Origin: Stutzerimonas chloritidismutans AW-1
Lineage (GTDB): Bacteria; Pseudomonadota; Gammaproteobacteria; Pseudomonadales; Pseudomonadaceae
Length of the DNA stretch: 64,000 nucleotides
Direction: 5' to 3'
Assembly: GCF_000495915.1 (NCBI RefSeq)
Contig: NZ_AOFQ01000057.1
Location: forward strand, 1 to 64,000
The position numbers were made by a program, and so were the translations under genes. Below are positions 1 to 9,443 of this stretch, one piece after another. Below the pieces are notes generated by a model. That model saw nothing but the letters and a program-made list of their open reading frames with translations, was not told the DNA's origin and ran no database searches. Every line of letters starts with the position of its first letter. Position 1 is the stretch's first letter.

Positions 1-33
1 CGTCCCCCCCCGCCATTCGCCGAGGATCCAGCC

Positions 34-450
34 ATGCGTCGCGCACTCCCCCTCGCCCTGCCCGCCCTTCTCGCCCTGGCCGGCTGCGCCGGGCCATTGC
101 CGCAACCCGACCCGAACATGGCCTGGGTCGACATGACCGCGCAGCCCAGCGACATCTTCATGTCCGACCAGCTGGACGGCAAACGCACCCCCGACGGCCG
201 CTACTTCCAGGTCCCGCCGGGTGCTCATGAACTCGAAGCGCGCTACGAATTCGAAGTGACAGGGGGCGACTTCGGCCTGTTCGGCGAAACCCACACCATT
301 CGCTGCACCCTGGTGATCCGCTACGACGACTTCCAACCCGGCCAGCGCTACCTGTTCCAGGCCCGCTCGCTGGGTTTCACCCCGCAAGGCTGGTTGCGCG
401 ACGAACAGCGCAACGTGCTGGTCGAGGCCGAGGCCGAGCATTGCCACTGA
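34..450 (+). CDS. putative lipoprotein, unknown function
   Basis: The product is 138 residues with a typical lipoprotein signal: two arginines, a hydrophobic stretch and a lipobox ending LALAGC, so the lipidated cysteine is residue 18. The mature part is about 120 residues with no domain I recognise. It has several aromatic and acidic residues and ends EAEHCH, so two cysteines and a histidine remain in the mature chain. It is likely membrane-anchored in the periplasm. It sits 40 bp upstream of a flavin oxidoreductase gene on the same strand, which may be coincidental. Confidence is good that it is a gene; its function is unknown. Confidence 0.75.
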   Translation: MRRALPLALPALLALAGCAGPLPQPDPNMAWVDMTAQPSDIFMSDQLDGKRTPDGRYFQVPPGAHELEARYEFEVTGGDFGLFGETHTIRCTLVIRYDDFQPGQRYLFQARSLGFTPQGWLRDEQRNVLVEAEAEHCH

Positions 451-490
451 GCCCGCTCGCACCCGACCGCCTTACGTCATGAGGTAAACG

Positions 491-1489
491 ATGTCCCGCA
501 TTGCAAACACCCGCTTTTCCGCTCTCGACCTGGCGCCGATCCGCGACGACGGCACGCCGGCCCAGGCGCTGCACAACGCCCTGGCCCTGGCACGCCATGT
601 CGAGGGGCTTGGCTTCCAGCGCTTCTGGGTGGCCGAGCACCACAATATGGACGGCATCGCCAGCGCCGCCACCGCGGTGTTGCTCGGCTACCTGGCCGCC
701 AACACCACGCGCATCCGCCTCGGCGCCGGTGGGGTGATGCTGCCCAATCACGCGCCGCTGGTGATCGCCGAGCAGTTCGGCACGCTGGAAGCGCTCTACC
801 CGGGCCGCATCGACCTCGGGCTCGGTCGTGCCCCCGGCGCCGATCAGTTCACCGCCCATGCGCTGCGCCGCGACCGCATGGGCAGCGCCGACGACTTCCC
901 GCAGGACGTCGAGGAGCTGGAACTGCTGCTCGGTCCGCGCCAGCCCAACCAGCGCGTCATCGCCATGCCCGGCGTCGACAGCAACATACCGATCTGGCTG
1001 CTCGGCTCCAGCCTGTTCAGCGCCCAGCTGGCCGCGGCCAAGGGCCTGCCCTACGCCTTCGCCTCGCACTTCGCGCCGCGCTACATGCACCAGGCGATCA
1101 AGCTATACCGAGACAACTTCAAGCCTTCGGCGGTGCTCGAAAAGCCCTACGTGATGCTCGGCGTACCGCTGATCGCCGCCGACAGCGACGAGCACGCCGA
1201 GCACCTGGTGACCAGCGTCTACCAGCGCATCCTCTCGCTGATCCGCGGCCAGAGCCTGGTGCTGCGCCCGCCGGTGCAGAGCATGCAGGGCCTGTGGCTG
1301 CCGCATGAGCAGCAGGCCGTGGGCGACTTCCTCGGCCTGGCGCTGATCGGCGGCCCGGAGAAGGTTCGCGCGCGTCTCGACGTACTGCTCGAGCAAACCC
1401 AGGCCGACGAGCTGATCTTCACCTGCGACCTCTACGAAACCGCCGACCGCCATCGCGCCTTCGAGATCGTCGCCGAGCTGCGCCAGTAG
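491..1489 (+). CDS. luciferase-like (LLM class) flavin-dependent oxidoreductase
   Basis: This 332-residue protein matches the bacterial luciferase-like monooxygenase superfamily, YhbW-like group. It has the early FWVAEHHNM segment, the [14 protein letters not shown] segment and [12 protein letters not shown], all typical of this TIM-barrel family, which uses reduced FMN to oxidise small organic substrates. The ATG is preceded by a GAGGT ribosome site (483-487). The substrate cannot be read from sequence. It is a single gene, probably cytoplasmic. Confidence 0.88.
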   Translation: MSRIANTRFSALDLAPIRDDGTPAQALHNALALARHVEGLGFQRFWVAEHHNMDGIASAATAVLLGYLAANTTRIRLGAGGVMLPNHAPLVIAEQFGTLEALYPGRIDLGLGRAPGADQFTAHALRRDRMGSADDFPQDVEELELLLGPRQPNQRVIAMPGVDSNIPIWLLGSSLFSAQLAAAKGLPYAFASHFAPRYMHQAIKLYRDNFKPSAVLEKPYVMLGVPLIAADSDEHAEHLVTSVYQRILSLIRGQSLVLRPPVQSMQGLWLPHEQQAVGDFLGLALIGGPEKVRARLDVLLEQTQADELIFTCDLYETADRHRAFEIVAELRQ

Positions 1490-1614
1490 AAAACCGGCCG
1501 CTGCCCTGACCGGCGGCGGCCTACCTCGGCCCTGTCGGCGAACCCTGCCGCCGGCCACCGTTCCAATGGCACACACCCCTGGGCGCAACACCGCGCCCCG
1601 CCATCGGAACACGC

Positions 1615-2967
1615 ATGAATTTTCTCGAATGGACGGCCGTGCTCGGCGTCCTGCTGCTGATCCTCGCCCTCGCATCGGCCTTCCTGCGCTGGCTGCCAAT
1701 CACCACGTCCCTGATCTACCTCGGTTTCGGCGTGCTCATCGGCCAGCTCGGCATCGGCCTGTGGGAGATGGAATTCCTGCATATCGCCGGCTGGATGGAG
1801 CACCTCACCGAAGTCGCCGTGCTGGTGTCGCTGTTCGTCAGCGGCCTCAAATTGCGCATGCCGCTGCGGCATCCGGCATGGAAGAGCGCCTATGTACTGG
1901 CCGGGCCGGTGATGCTCGCCTGCATCGGTGGCGTCACCTTGCTCTGCCACTATGTGTTCGGCCTGAGCTGGGGTGTCGCGGTGCTGATCGGGGCGATTCT
2001 GGCGCCCACCGATCCGGTGCTGGCGAGCCTGGTGCAGGTCAACGATGCCCGCGACAGCGACCGCCTGCGCTACGGCCTGTCCGGTGAAGCGGGCTTCAAC
2101 GATGGCACCGCGTTTCCCTTCGTGGTGTTTGGCCTGATGCTCATCGCCCAGGGCCAACTGGAGGCCGACTGGGTCGGCGAATGGGCGCTGCATCGGCTGC
2201 TGTGGGCGGTGCCGGCGGGGCTGCTGATCGGCTTCCTGCTGGGCAAACTCGTCGGCCGAGTGGCCATCTACCTGCGCGCACGGCATACCGATACCGCCAT
2301 GTCGCCCAACGACTCGCTGGCCCTGGCGCTGATCGCACTGGCCTACGTCGGCGCCGAGCTGGCCGGCGCCTGGGGCTTTCTCGCCGTGTTCGCCGCGGGC
2401 CTCGGCCTGCGCCACGCGGAAATCGCCGCCGCCGACGACTCGGAGACGCCGTCCGAAGAGCTGATCAACGACGCCGTGCCGCACCTTGCCGAAGGCGGCC
2501 TGGCCCCTCGCGCATTGCCGCTGGATGAACGGCAGCTGGGGCAACCACGGGTCGCCGCAGGCGTGCTGATGGGTGATGTGCTGGCTTTCGGCGGGCAGCT
2601 GGAACGCAGCCTGGAAGTGTTACTGGTGACCATGCTCGGGGTGCTGGTCTCGGTGCACTGGGACTGGCGTGCAGTGCCGCTCGGCCTGGCGCTGTTCCTG
2701 CTGATTCGGCCGCTGAGCGTGATGCTGCTGATGCCGCGGCGCTACCTCGACCGCGCCCAGTGCCTGACAGCGGGCTGGTTCGGCATACGAGGCATCGGCA
2801 GCCTGTATTACCTGAGCTACGCGGTGACCCACGGCCTGCTGCCGGACGAAGCGCAGACCATCATCGGCCTGGTGTTATCGGTGGTAGCGCTGAGCATCGT
2901 GCTGCACGGGCTCAGCACCCAGCCTTTGCTGCGTCGCTACGAACGCAGCCGCGGCGCCGCCGACTGA
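1615..2967 (+). CDS. CPA1-family sodium(potassium)/proton antiporter
   Basis: A 450-residue polytopic membrane protein with about a dozen hydrophobic segments. The APTDP motif (residues 130-134) and the GEAGFNDGTAFPF segment with its Asn-Asp pair (162-163) are hallmarks of the CPA1 branch of cation/proton antiporters. Such proteins exchange Na+ or K+ for H+ across the inner membrane in pH and salt homeostasis. There is a charged cytoplasmic loop near residues 275-325, and the C-terminal tail after the last helix is very short, so no large cytoplasmic regulatory domain is present. The ion specificity is not known. It stands alone and converges on the dodecin gene. Confidence 0.88.
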   Translation: MNFLEWTAVLGVLLLILALASAFLRWLPITTSLIYLGFGVLIGQLGIGLWEMEFLHIAGWMEHLTEVAVLVSLFVSGLKLRMPLRHPAWKSAYVLAGPVMLACIGGVTLLCHYVFGLSWGVAVLIGAILAPTDPVLASLVQVNDARDSDRLRYGLSGEAGFNDGTAFPFVVFGLMLIAQGQLEADWVGEWALHRLLWAVPAGLLIGFLLGKLVGRVAIYLRARHTDTAMSPNDSLALALIALAYVGAELAGAWGFLAVFAAGLGLRHAEIAAADDSETPSEELINDAVPHLAEGGLAPRALPLDERQLGQPRVAAGVLMGDVLAFGGQLERSLEVLLVTMLGVLVSVHWDWRAVPLGLALFLLIRPLSVMLLMPRRYLDRAQCLTAGWFGIRGIGSLYYLSYAVTHGLLPDEAQTIIGLVLSVVALSIVLHGLSTQPLLRRYERSRGAAD

Positions 2968-2987
2968 CCGGCGGCCACGCGTTGCGA

Positions 2988-3203
2988 TCAGCTGTTCTCG
3001 AGGCGGAAGCCGACCTTCATGGTCACCTGGAAGTGACCGACCTTGCCGTTCTCGACGTGGCCGCGAATCTCGCCGACCTCGAACCACTCGACGTTCTGCA
3101 GTTTGCTGCTGGCTTCGGCGATGCCGTTCTGAATCGCTTCGTCGACGCTGTTGCGCGAGGAGCCGACGATTTCAATCTTCTTGTACGTGTGATGATCCGA
3201 CAT
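2988..3203 (-). CDS. dodecin, flavin-binding storage protein
   Basis: The 71-residue product matches dodecin over its whole length: the YKKIEIVGSS start, the VDEAIQNGIAEAS helix, the NVEWFEV strand with the flavin-stacking tryptophan, and the GHFQVTMKVGFRLE end. Dodecins form dodecameric hollow spheres that bind FMN/FAD or coenzyme A and buffer free flavin in the cytoplasm. The gene is monocistronic and converges with the antiporter gene, leaving only 20 bp between them. The length is normal for the family. Confidence 0.93.
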   Translation of the reverse strand: MSDHHTYKKIEIVGSSRNSVDEAIQNGIAEASSKLQNVEWFEVGEIRGHVENGKVGHFQVTMKVGFRLENS

Positions 3204-3333
3204 AGAACTTTCCCCTTCTGGTCTGAAGAGCCTCCGCTCGGTAATGACGCTTCCTGTTGATTGAGGCCCGCAGAGCGGCCCGGAAGTTCAGCGGAGCGGT
3301 CGATCCGCCGATGGCGGGCGGTGAATCACCCTG

Positions 3334-3357
3334 GTGGATAACGCGCTGCTTATCCAC
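3334..3357. repeat. short palindromic repeat (REP-like)
   Basis: An 8-bp perfect inverted repeat, GTGGATAA and TTATCCAC, with an 8-base loop. The same layout (GTGGAnAA ... TTnTCCAC) occurs near 18.5, 20.2, 24.6 and 24.7 kb in this window. It lies between dodecin and the KTSC gene. This is a member of a dispersed intergenic palindrome family. Confidence 0.6.
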
Positions 3358-3373
3358 GCGGTTCCCGGCACGC

Positions 3374-3589
3374 TCACTCCACGCGCCGATAGCGGTAATG
3401 CTGCGGTTTGAACACCTGATTGAAATGCCGACCCAGCGAGTCGGCTTCGAGCAAGGCCTGCAACGCTTCGGGCGGGACCTCTTCGTAGCGGTACAGCGCG
3501 CCGCTGCTGAATTCCACCTCCAGCACTTGCTGCTCGGGGTCGTAGCCAAGCGAGCGCAGGCTGCGCGAGGTCACCGCTGCGCGTTTCAT
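3374..3589 (-). CDS. KTSC-domain protein
   Basis: A 71-residue protein starting MKRAAVTSRSLRSLGYD. It fits the small KTSC-type domain by the S-x-x-L-x-x-x-G-Y pattern, the LEVEFSSGALYRYEEVP segment and the SLGRHFNQVFKPQHYRY end. These domains occur alone or on tRNA synthetases and nucleases, and their function is poorly known. I chose the ATG at 3589 because its ATGA overlaps the stop codon of the upstream ABC transporter gene, which implies translational coupling. An earlier in-frame ATG at 3637 would lie inside that gene. It is the last gene of the glycan cluster, though its role there is unclear. Confidence 0.75.
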   Translation of the reverse strand: MKRAAVTSRSLRSLGYDPEQQVLEVEFSSGALYRYEEVPPEALQALLEADSLGRHFNQVFKPQHYRYRRVE

Positions 3590-5391
3590 GCGCTGGGATC
3601 GGCTTGCTGGGCGAAGCCGTCGGCCTGCATGCGCCACAGCGCATCGAACTCACCGCCGTGGCGGCGCAGCTCCTGCGGCGGGCCGTCTTCGACGATGCGG
3701 CCGTCACGCAGCACGATGATGCGGTCGAAGCTCGCCAGCGTGGACAAGCGGTGCGCCACCGCGACCACGGTGCGGTTGTGCACCAGCAGGTTGAGTGCCG
3801 CCTGGATCTCGCCCTCGGACTGGGTATCCAGCGCCGAGGTCGCCTCGTCGAGAATCAGGATCGGTGCATCCTTGAGGAAGGCGCGGGCGATGCCCAGACG
3901 CTGGCGCTGACCGCCGGAGAGCATCACGCCGCGCTCGCCGACCAGGGTGTCGTAACCCTGCGGCAGTTCGCGGATGAAGCCGTCGCAGAAGGCGCTGCGC
4001 GCCGCCTCGACCACCTCTTCGTCGCTGGCGTCCGGGCGCCCGTAGCGGATGTTCTCGCGGATGCTGCGGTTGAACAGCGCGGTCTCCTGCGGCACCACGG
4101 CGATCTTCCCGCGCAGGCTGTCCTGGCTGACGCTGCGGATGTCCTGGCCGTCGATGAGAATGCGACCGCTCTGCACATCGTCGAGGCGCTGGATCAGGTT
4201 GATCAGGGTCGACTTGCCGGCCCCGGACGAGCCCACCACACCGACCTTCTGCCCTGCCGGAATGTGCAGGTCCAACCCCTCGAACACGGCGCCGCGATCC
4301 GGGTAGCTGAAGCTGATGCGCTCGAAGGTGATGTCGCCTTCGGCGAGCATCAGCTGGTTGTCGCTGTCGTCCAGTCCATGGGGCTGCACGATGATGCGCA
4401 GGGTGTCGTCGATGGCGCCGATCTGCTGCGTGGCATCCACCAGCGCCAGTGCCAGGTCCCGCGAGCCATGCAGGATGCGAAAGGTCAGCGCGCTGACCAG
4501 CACGACGTCGCCTGCCGTGACCTCACCGCCTACCCACAGCTGGATCGCCCAGATCAGCATGCCGCCGGCCATCACCGACAGGCAGATGTCGTGCATCACC
4601 CGCGCCTTTTCCAGGTACATCCAGCTGCGCCGCTGGGCACGGGCTTCGAAGCCGATCTCGTGGGCCAGGCGTTCGGCCTCGCGATCACGGGCGGAAAAGG
4701 CCTTGATGGTCCAGACGTTGGAGACTGCATCCACCAGCTCGCCGCCGACCCGCGCCGATTGCGCGGCGAAGCGCTGATGCTTGTAGCGACCACGAATACC
4801 GAACCCGGTGATCAAAACGGCGACGATGGCAACGAACAGGATCAACGCCACAGCCATGCGCACGTCCACCGTGAGCAGCACCACCACCGCACCGAGGAAG
4901 TCGACGATCGGCGGCACGATCTTCCAGGCCAGCCCGCCGTAGATGGCGCCAGCCGCCTGACCGACGGCGGAGATGCGATTGCCCAGCGAGCCGGCGAAAT
5001 GCTCGGTGAAATAACGCATCGGGTGGCCGGTCAGGTGCTTGAACAGGTCGACGCGGATATCCACCACGCTGGCCACCACGGTGCGGCAGCCCAGCCAGCC
5101 ACCCAGGCGCCAGAACACGTTCTCGGTGACGATCAGGCCGATGAACAGCCCCAGCGGCCACCAGACGTTGGCCGAGCCGCGATCCGCAGTGCCCTGGGCC
5201 ATGGCATCGACCAGCAATTTCATGCCGTACTGCACCGCCACCGCGCAGCTGGCGGCACCGATGATCAGCGCCAGCAAGCCACCGAAATGCCAGGGCCGGG
5301 CACAGATGTAATGCCAGAGAAAGGCCACCGGGCGGCTGGGTAGCGGCAGCTCGTCCGGCTTGGCCTGAGGCACGGCGGCCGCCTGGTTCAT
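3586..5391 (-). CDS. ABC half-transporter (exporter type, fused membrane and ATPase domains)
   Basis: A 601-residue type-I ABC exporter half-molecule of the MsbA-like group. An N-terminal membrane domain of about six helices covers roughly residues 25-320. It is followed by a nucleotide-binding domain with Walker A GSSGAGKST (387-395), signature LSGGQRQ (491-497), Walker B ILILDE (511-516) and the AHRLS H-loop (about 546). It would form a homodimer in the inner membrane and export a lipid, glycan or peptide. It overlaps the upstream glycosidase gene and the downstream KTSC gene by ATGA, so it is in one operon with them. Export of a galactofuranose-containing product is an inference from its neighbours. 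Confidence 0.88.
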   Translation of the reverse strand: MNQAAAVPQAKPDELPLPSRPVAFLWHYICARPWHFGGLLALIIGAASCAVAVQYGMKLLVDAMAQGTADRGSANVWWPLGLFIGLIVTENVFWRLGGWLGCRTVVASVVDIRVDLFKHLTGHPMRYFTEHFAGSLGNRISAVGQAAGAIYGGLAWKIVPPIVDFLGAVVVLLTVDVRMAVALILFVAIVAVLITGFGIRGRYKHQRFAAQSARVGGELVDAVSNVWTIKAFSARDREAERLAHEIGFEARAQRRSWMYLEKARVMHDICLSVMAGGMLIWAIQLWVGGEVTAGDVVLVSALTFRILHGSRDLALALVDATQQIGAIDDTLRIIVQPHGLDDSDNQLMLAEGDITFERISFSYPDRGAVFEGLDLHIPAGQKVGVVGSSGAGKSTLINLIQRLDDVQSGRILIDGQDIRSVSQDSLRGKIAVVPQETALFNRSIRENIRYGRPDASDEEVVEAARSAFCDGFIRELPQGYDTLVGERGVMLSGGQRQRLGIARAFLKDAPILILDEATSALDTQSEGEIQAALNLLVHNRTVVAVAHRLSTLASFDRIIVLRDGRIVEDGPPQELRRHGGEFDALWRMQADGFAQQADPSA

Positions 5392-6542
5392 GGCGTGGCT
5401 TCGGCTAGCTGTAGAGTCGGGCTGGAGTGGCTGAAACGCATCTGCTGCAGCCGCAGTTCATCAGCCAGCCCTTCATGCACGCAGCGCTTGCCGTTTTCGT
5501 CGGGAAAGCCGAACAGCCCGACCGGGCAGTGCCGCTCATCGGTCCAGCCCGGGTAATCCAGCACCGGATACAGGCAGATGCCTTCCACCGGCACCCCGGC
5601 CTGCATCGCCAGACCCGCCTGCTCGCTGACATAGCGCAGCCAGTCCCCGCGCACGTCGCCTTCGGCGCCGGTTTCGGCTATCAGCAACGGCCTCCCATAA
5701 CGCTGATGGATTTCCCGCAGGATGCCCTTGAATGGTCGGTAATCCGGGTTGTCGCGCTCGATGGTACGGCCATCACCGTGGTACCACTGGTTGTTCGAGT
5801 AGTAGTTGATGCCCAGCACGTCGAGGTACTCCGGCGCGCCGCCAAGCCCCGGCCATTGCTCGCCGCAGAGCATGTCCCAGGCCTCGAACTGCGATTGACG
5901 GAAGCGCTCGGCGTCGCGCTGTGGGCCGGGCCGGTCGTTGCCCGCGACCACATGGATGGCCGGATCGACCTGGACGAAGCGCGCCCGTGGCTCGACCACG
6001 CGGATCGCCTGCATCGCGGCGATGGTGGCGCGCACCAGTTGGTGCTTGAGCTCGAAGCCACGGCCGCGCGCCATCGGGTTGAAGTAGGCCTCGTCGCCGC
6101 CGGCCCAGGCCCAGAAGGAGATCTCATTGAGCGGTGCGTAGAACGGCACCTCACCGGTCTCGTCCTTGACCAGCTGCGCCGCCGCAGCGGCATAGCGCGC
6201 GAAGCGCTCGACGAACTGCGGCCGCCAGATGTCGATGTCGTCCGGCCAGCCGTAATGACACAGGTCCCAGATCACCTGGGTGCCCTGGCGCTGCGCGGCC
6301 TGCAGCATCGGCAGGAAGCTCGACCAGTCGTACTGCCCCGGCGTGCGCTCGATCAGATGCCAGCGCAAGCCGTCGCGCACGCTGTGCAAGCCATGCCGGT
6401 GCAGCTCGGCATAATCGTGGGCGGCCCAGCGGTCATGGCCGGTCGCGGCGATCAGGTCGAGACGCCGACCGTCGCTACGCCGGTGGTTGGAACACTCGAA
6501 ACCGCCAAGGAAAAAACTCTTGAACAGGGAGGGATGGTGCAT
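5388..6542 (-). CDS. clan GH-A glycosidase, beta-glucosidase-like
   Basis: A 384-residue protein with an (alpha/beta)8 glycosidase pattern: the RDGLRWHLIE segment early, NEISFWAW with probable acid/base Glu140, LGINYYSNN in the middle, and LLIAETG with probable nucleophile Glu290. The two glutamates and their spacing fit clan A and resemble GH1/GH5-like beta-glycosidases, though the protein is shorter than typical GH1 enzymes (about 450). There is no obvious signal peptide, so it is probably cytoplasmic. The ATG at 6542 follows a GAGGT site at good spacing. It sits between glf and the ABC exporter and may trim or transfer sugars in the same pathway. Confidence 0.75.
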   Translation of the reverse strand: MHHPSLFKSFFLGGFECSNHRRSDGRRLDLIAATGHDRWAAHDYAELHRHGLHSVRDGLRWHLIERTPGQYDWSSFLPMLQAAQRQGTQVIWDLCHYGWPDDIDIWRPQFVERFARYAAAAAQLVKDETGEVPFYAPLNEISFWAWAGGDEAYFNPMARGRGFELKHQLVRATIAAMQAIRVVEPRARFVQVDPAIHVVAGNDRPGPQRDAERFRQSQFEAWDMLCGEQWPGLGGAPEYLDVLGINYYSNNQWYHGDGRTIERDNPDYRPFKGILREIHQRYGRPLLIAETGAEGDVRGDWLRYVSEQAGLAMQAGVPVEGICLYPVLDYPGWTDERHCPVGLFGFPDENGKRCVHEGLADELRLQQMRFSHSSPTLQLAEATP

Positions 6543-6631
6543 CGTTTACCTCATGGATGACTCGGTGGCCGCCCGCGTGGCCGAAGACTCGCCGACGCGC
6601 GGCGAGCCTCAGGCATAGCCGCCGCAGCGCT

Positions 6632-7843
6632 TCAGCCGAGTTGCTCGGGCACCGCTTGCGGCTGCGTTGCCAGCTCGGCTTCCTCAATGCGCTTGTACAG
6701 CGCCAGCGCCTGCCCGACCACCTGATCCATGTTGTAGTACTTGTAAGTGCCGAGACGGCCGACGAAAGTCACGCCGGGCGTCTGGTCCGCCAGCTGCTGA
6801 TAGCGCTTGTACAGCTCGGCGTTCTCCGGCCGCGGGATCGGGTAGTAGGGATCGCCCTCGGCCGCGGGGTACTCATAGGTGACGCTGGTCTTCGGATGCA
6901 CCTGCCCGGTGAGATGCTTGTACTCGCTGATGCGCGTGTAGGGCACGTCTTCGCTGGGGTAGTTGACCGTACCGACCGCCTGGAACTGCTCCTGCTCGAG
7001 CTGCTTGTGCTCGAATTTCAGCGAGCGGTACGGCAGCTTGCCGAAGCGGTAGTCGAAGTATTCGTCGATCGGGCCGCAGAAGATCAGGTGGTCGTACTGA
7101 ACCTCATCGCGAATTTCCCGGAAGTCGGTGTTGATCATCACCTTGATGTTCGGATGCGCCAGCATCTTCTCGAACATCTTGGTGTAGCCGTACTTGGGCA
7201 TCTGCTGGAAGGTATCGGTGAAGTAGCGGTCGTCGGTGTTGGTGCGCGTCGGGATGCGCGAAGTCACCGACTTGTCCAGCTGCGACGGGTCCAGACCCCA
7301 CTGCTTGCGGGTGTAGCCGCGGAAGAACTTCTGGTACAGCTCGCGGCCGATGCCGTTGATCACCACGTCTTCGCTGGTCTGGATGTTCTCCACCGGCTCG
7401 GCACGGCTGGCGAGGAAATCTGCCGCTTCCTCTTCGGTGGTCATGCTCAGACCGTAGAGCCTGTTCAGCGTGGTCATGTTGATCGGGATCGGCACCTGCT
7501 GGCCATCCACCTGCGCCAGCACGCGATGCTCATAGGGGCGCCACTCGGTGAACTGCGAGAGGTAGTCGACGATGCGCTGGGCGTTGGTGTGGAAGATGTG
7601 CGGGCCGTAGCGATGGATCAGCACGCCGGATTCGTCGTGATAGTCGTAGGCGTTGCCGGCGATGTGCGGGCGCCGGTCGACCACCAGTACGCGCTTGTTC
7701 AAGCCCCTGGCCAGCCGCTCGGCGAGCACGCTACCGGCGAAACCGGCACCGACGATCAGGTAATCGAAGCCACGTCTGCGCGCCTGCGGCTCTTCGCCGG
7801 CACCACCGCCGAGACGTTCCGGGTTGCGGTCCTGCGGGCTCAT
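6632..7843 (-). CDS. glf: UDP-galactopyranose mutase
   Basis: The protein converts UDP-galactopyranose into UDP-galactofuranose using reduced FAD. It has the dinucleotide-binding start DYLIVGAGFAGSVLAERLA, then VDRRPHIAGNAYD, then the YGPHIFHT segment that carries the flavin-contacting histidine. Further on are QWGLDPSQL and, near the end, TFVGRLGTYKYYNMDQV, all typical of bacterial Glf. I chose ATG at 7843 (403 residues) because its ATGA overlaps the stop of the upstream glycosyltransferase; ATG at 7852 in the same frame is possible. About 20 residues precede the Rossmann fold, slightly longer than usual. Together with galE it would supply galactofuranose donor. Confidence 0.93.
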   Translation of the reverse strand: MSPQDRNPERLGGGAGEEPQARRRGFDYLIVGAGFAGSVLAERLARGLNKRVLVVDRRPHIAGNAYDYHDESGVLIHRYGPHIFHTNAQRIVDYLSQFTEWRPYEHRVLAQVDGQQVPIPINMTTLNRLYGLSMTTEEEAADFLASRAEPVENIQTSEDVVINGIGRELYQKFFRGYTRKQWGLDPSQLDKSVTSRIPTRTNTDDRYFTDTFQQMPKYGYTKMFEKMLAHPNIKVMINTDFREIRDEVQYDHLIFCGPIDEYFDYRFGKLPYRSLKFEHKQLEQEQFQAVGTVNYPSEDVPYTRISEYKHLTGQVHPKTSVTYEYPAAEGDPYYPIPRPENAELYKRYQQLADQTPGVTFVGRLGTYKYYNMDQVVGQALALYKRIEEAELATQPQAVPEQLG

Positions 7844-9024
7844 ATCGCGCATTGCATCTTCTCCTTCATCAGGGACCAGGTGTGATCCCAGGACATGTCG
7901 CCAAGGATCTCGTCGGCCTTGGCCAGCAGCGCATCACGGTCCTCGGCATCGGCCAGGGCGGCTTCGGTCGCGGCGACGAACGCCTCGGCACTGTCGGCGA
8001 TGCGCACGATGCCGGTGTCACCGTAGGTGCGCACCACGTCGGTGATCGGCGTGGACACCACCGGGCAACCGCCGGCGAGGTATTCGGGGGTCTTGGTCGG
8101 GCTGATGAAGCGGGTCGATTCGTTCAGCGCGAACGGCATGATCGCCACGTCCCAGCCCGACAGGTATTGCGGCAGCTCGTCGTAGATCTTGCCGCCGAGG
8201 TAGTGGATGTTGTCGCGGCGCGGCAGCTCGGCTGGGTCGATCTTGACCACCGGGCCGATCAGCACGATCTGCCATTCCGGCTTCATCCGCGCCACCTGCT
8301 CGATCAGCTCGAGATCGAGACGCTCGTCGATCACGCCGTAGAAGCCCAGGCGCGGATGGGGGATTTCCGCCTGGTCGTCCGGGTCATGCTGCGGCCGGCG
8401 CGCGGCGGCGAAGTGCTCGACATCCACGCTGCTGGGGAACGGATGCGCATTGTCGTGGCGCTGGCGCTTGGCCTCGTAGAGGCTGTAGCCGCCGGTAAAG
8501 ACCAGATTGGCGCGACACATCAACTCCACTTCGCGCTCGATCAGCTGCGGTGGCGCACCGCGAAAGGCCGAGAGTTCGTCCATGCAGTCGTAGACGATCA
8601 GGTTCGGTGCCAGATGATCGGAGAACGCCAGGCTCATCGGCGTGTAGTACCAGAGCATCAGCTCGCTGACGCCGAGCTTCTCCAGGTAGCCATCGAGCAA
8701 CTGGCGCTGCACGCGGGCTGCATCCTCCCCCTCGCAACCGGCGGGCAGCCGCGGGATCAGCACCTGCACACCGTTCTCTTCGGGTCGCACTTCCAGCCAG
8801 GGTTCGGCGTCTTCGGTGGCAATCGGCTCTTCGTGGAAGAGCACGTTGTAGTCGCGGGCGAAGCGCGACATCAGGTGCTGCGGGCGCTGGTAGACGAAGC
8901 TCCAGCGCAGGTGCGAGAGGCACAGCAGCGTTGGAATCTGATCGTCGAAGACCACTTCGGCCGGCGCCTGCTGCGCGTTGCGGGATTTACCGATGTCGTA
9001 CTGGAACGGGCCGGCCCAACTCAT
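7840..9024 (-). CDS. glycosyltransferase (GT-B fold)
   Basis: A 394-residue GT-B type glycosyltransferase. The N-terminal half starts with LLCLSHLRWSFVYQRPQHLMSRFA, as seen in glycosyltransferases paired with Glf. The C-terminal half has LGFYGVIDERLDLELI, the YDELPQYLSGWDVAIMPF segment and SPTKTPEYLAGGCPVVST, which is the nucleotide-sugar-binding region. I chose ATG 9024 because GAGGTG lies 6 bases upstream; an alternative ATG lies at 9036. It overlaps glf by ATGA, so the two are co-translated, and transfer of galactofuranose is a reasonable inference. It is the first gene of the minus-strand cluster. Confidence 0.85.
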   Translation of the reverse strand: MSWAGPFQYDIGKSRNAQQAPAEVVFDDQIPTLLCLSHLRWSFVYQRPQHLMSRFARDYNVLFHEEPIATEDAEPWLEVRPEENGVQVLIPRLPAGCEGEDAARVQRQLLDGYLEKLGVSELMLWYYTPMSLAFSDHLAPNLIVYDCMDELSAFRGAPPQLIEREVELMCRANLVFTGGYSLYEAKRQRHDNAHPFPSSVDVEHFAAARRPQHDPDDQAEIPHPRLGFYGVIDERLDLELIEQVARMKPEWQIVLIGPVVKIDPAELPRRDNIHYLGGKIYDELPQYLSGWDVAIMPFALNESTRFISPTKTPEYLAGGCPVVSTPITDVVRTYGDTGIVRIADSAEAFVAATEAALADAEDRDALLAKADEILGDMSWDHTWSLMKEKMQCAI

Positions 9025-9443
9025 GTAGCACCTCATTTCGGTAGCCGTGCCCGGGCGTTCCTGCCCACTCACCATGCCACGTCGATGCCAGCGCTGCCCT
9101 GCGTAAGGCGTGTCATCGCGCCACGACTACGAGCCGTCAGATGGCCTGCAACCCGCGTCGTCCGCCGGTAGTGGACGGCAATCGGCGGTTCGGGTTCCCG
9201 CCAATCATCCGATAGCGCAGCCCGTCGGCCGTCCGGCGGCTGGATGGAACTCGCCAGAACCTTGCCCCGTCCCTATCAACAGGACGCCTTAACACCGGCA
9301 CCGGAACCCACGCGCGCAGCTCGTCGTCGCCGTCCCGTTCCGTTTCGCCGATCCCAGATTGCGGAGACTCATGCAGCGCCATTCACTGGCCAGCGGCAGT
9401 GTCCCGAGCGTGTCGAAAAGACAGCGAATGCGGAGGTAGACAG
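9025..9443. other. divergent intergenic region between the glycan operon and galE
   Basis: This stretch of about 420 bp separates the leftward glycosyltransferase-glf-glycosidase-ABC operon from the rightward galE gene, so it should hold both promoters. I see no convincing coding frame; the frames that are open are arginine-rich and opposite to each other. The galE ribosome site GGAGGT is at 9432-9437. I cannot assign -10/-35 boxes with confidence. Confidence 0.5.

Noticed and set aside
9137..9382. An 81-codon minus-strand frame between the glycosyltransferase and galE genes
   Set aside because: Arg-rich, no ribosome site and no family; more likely chance in a GC-rich promoter region.
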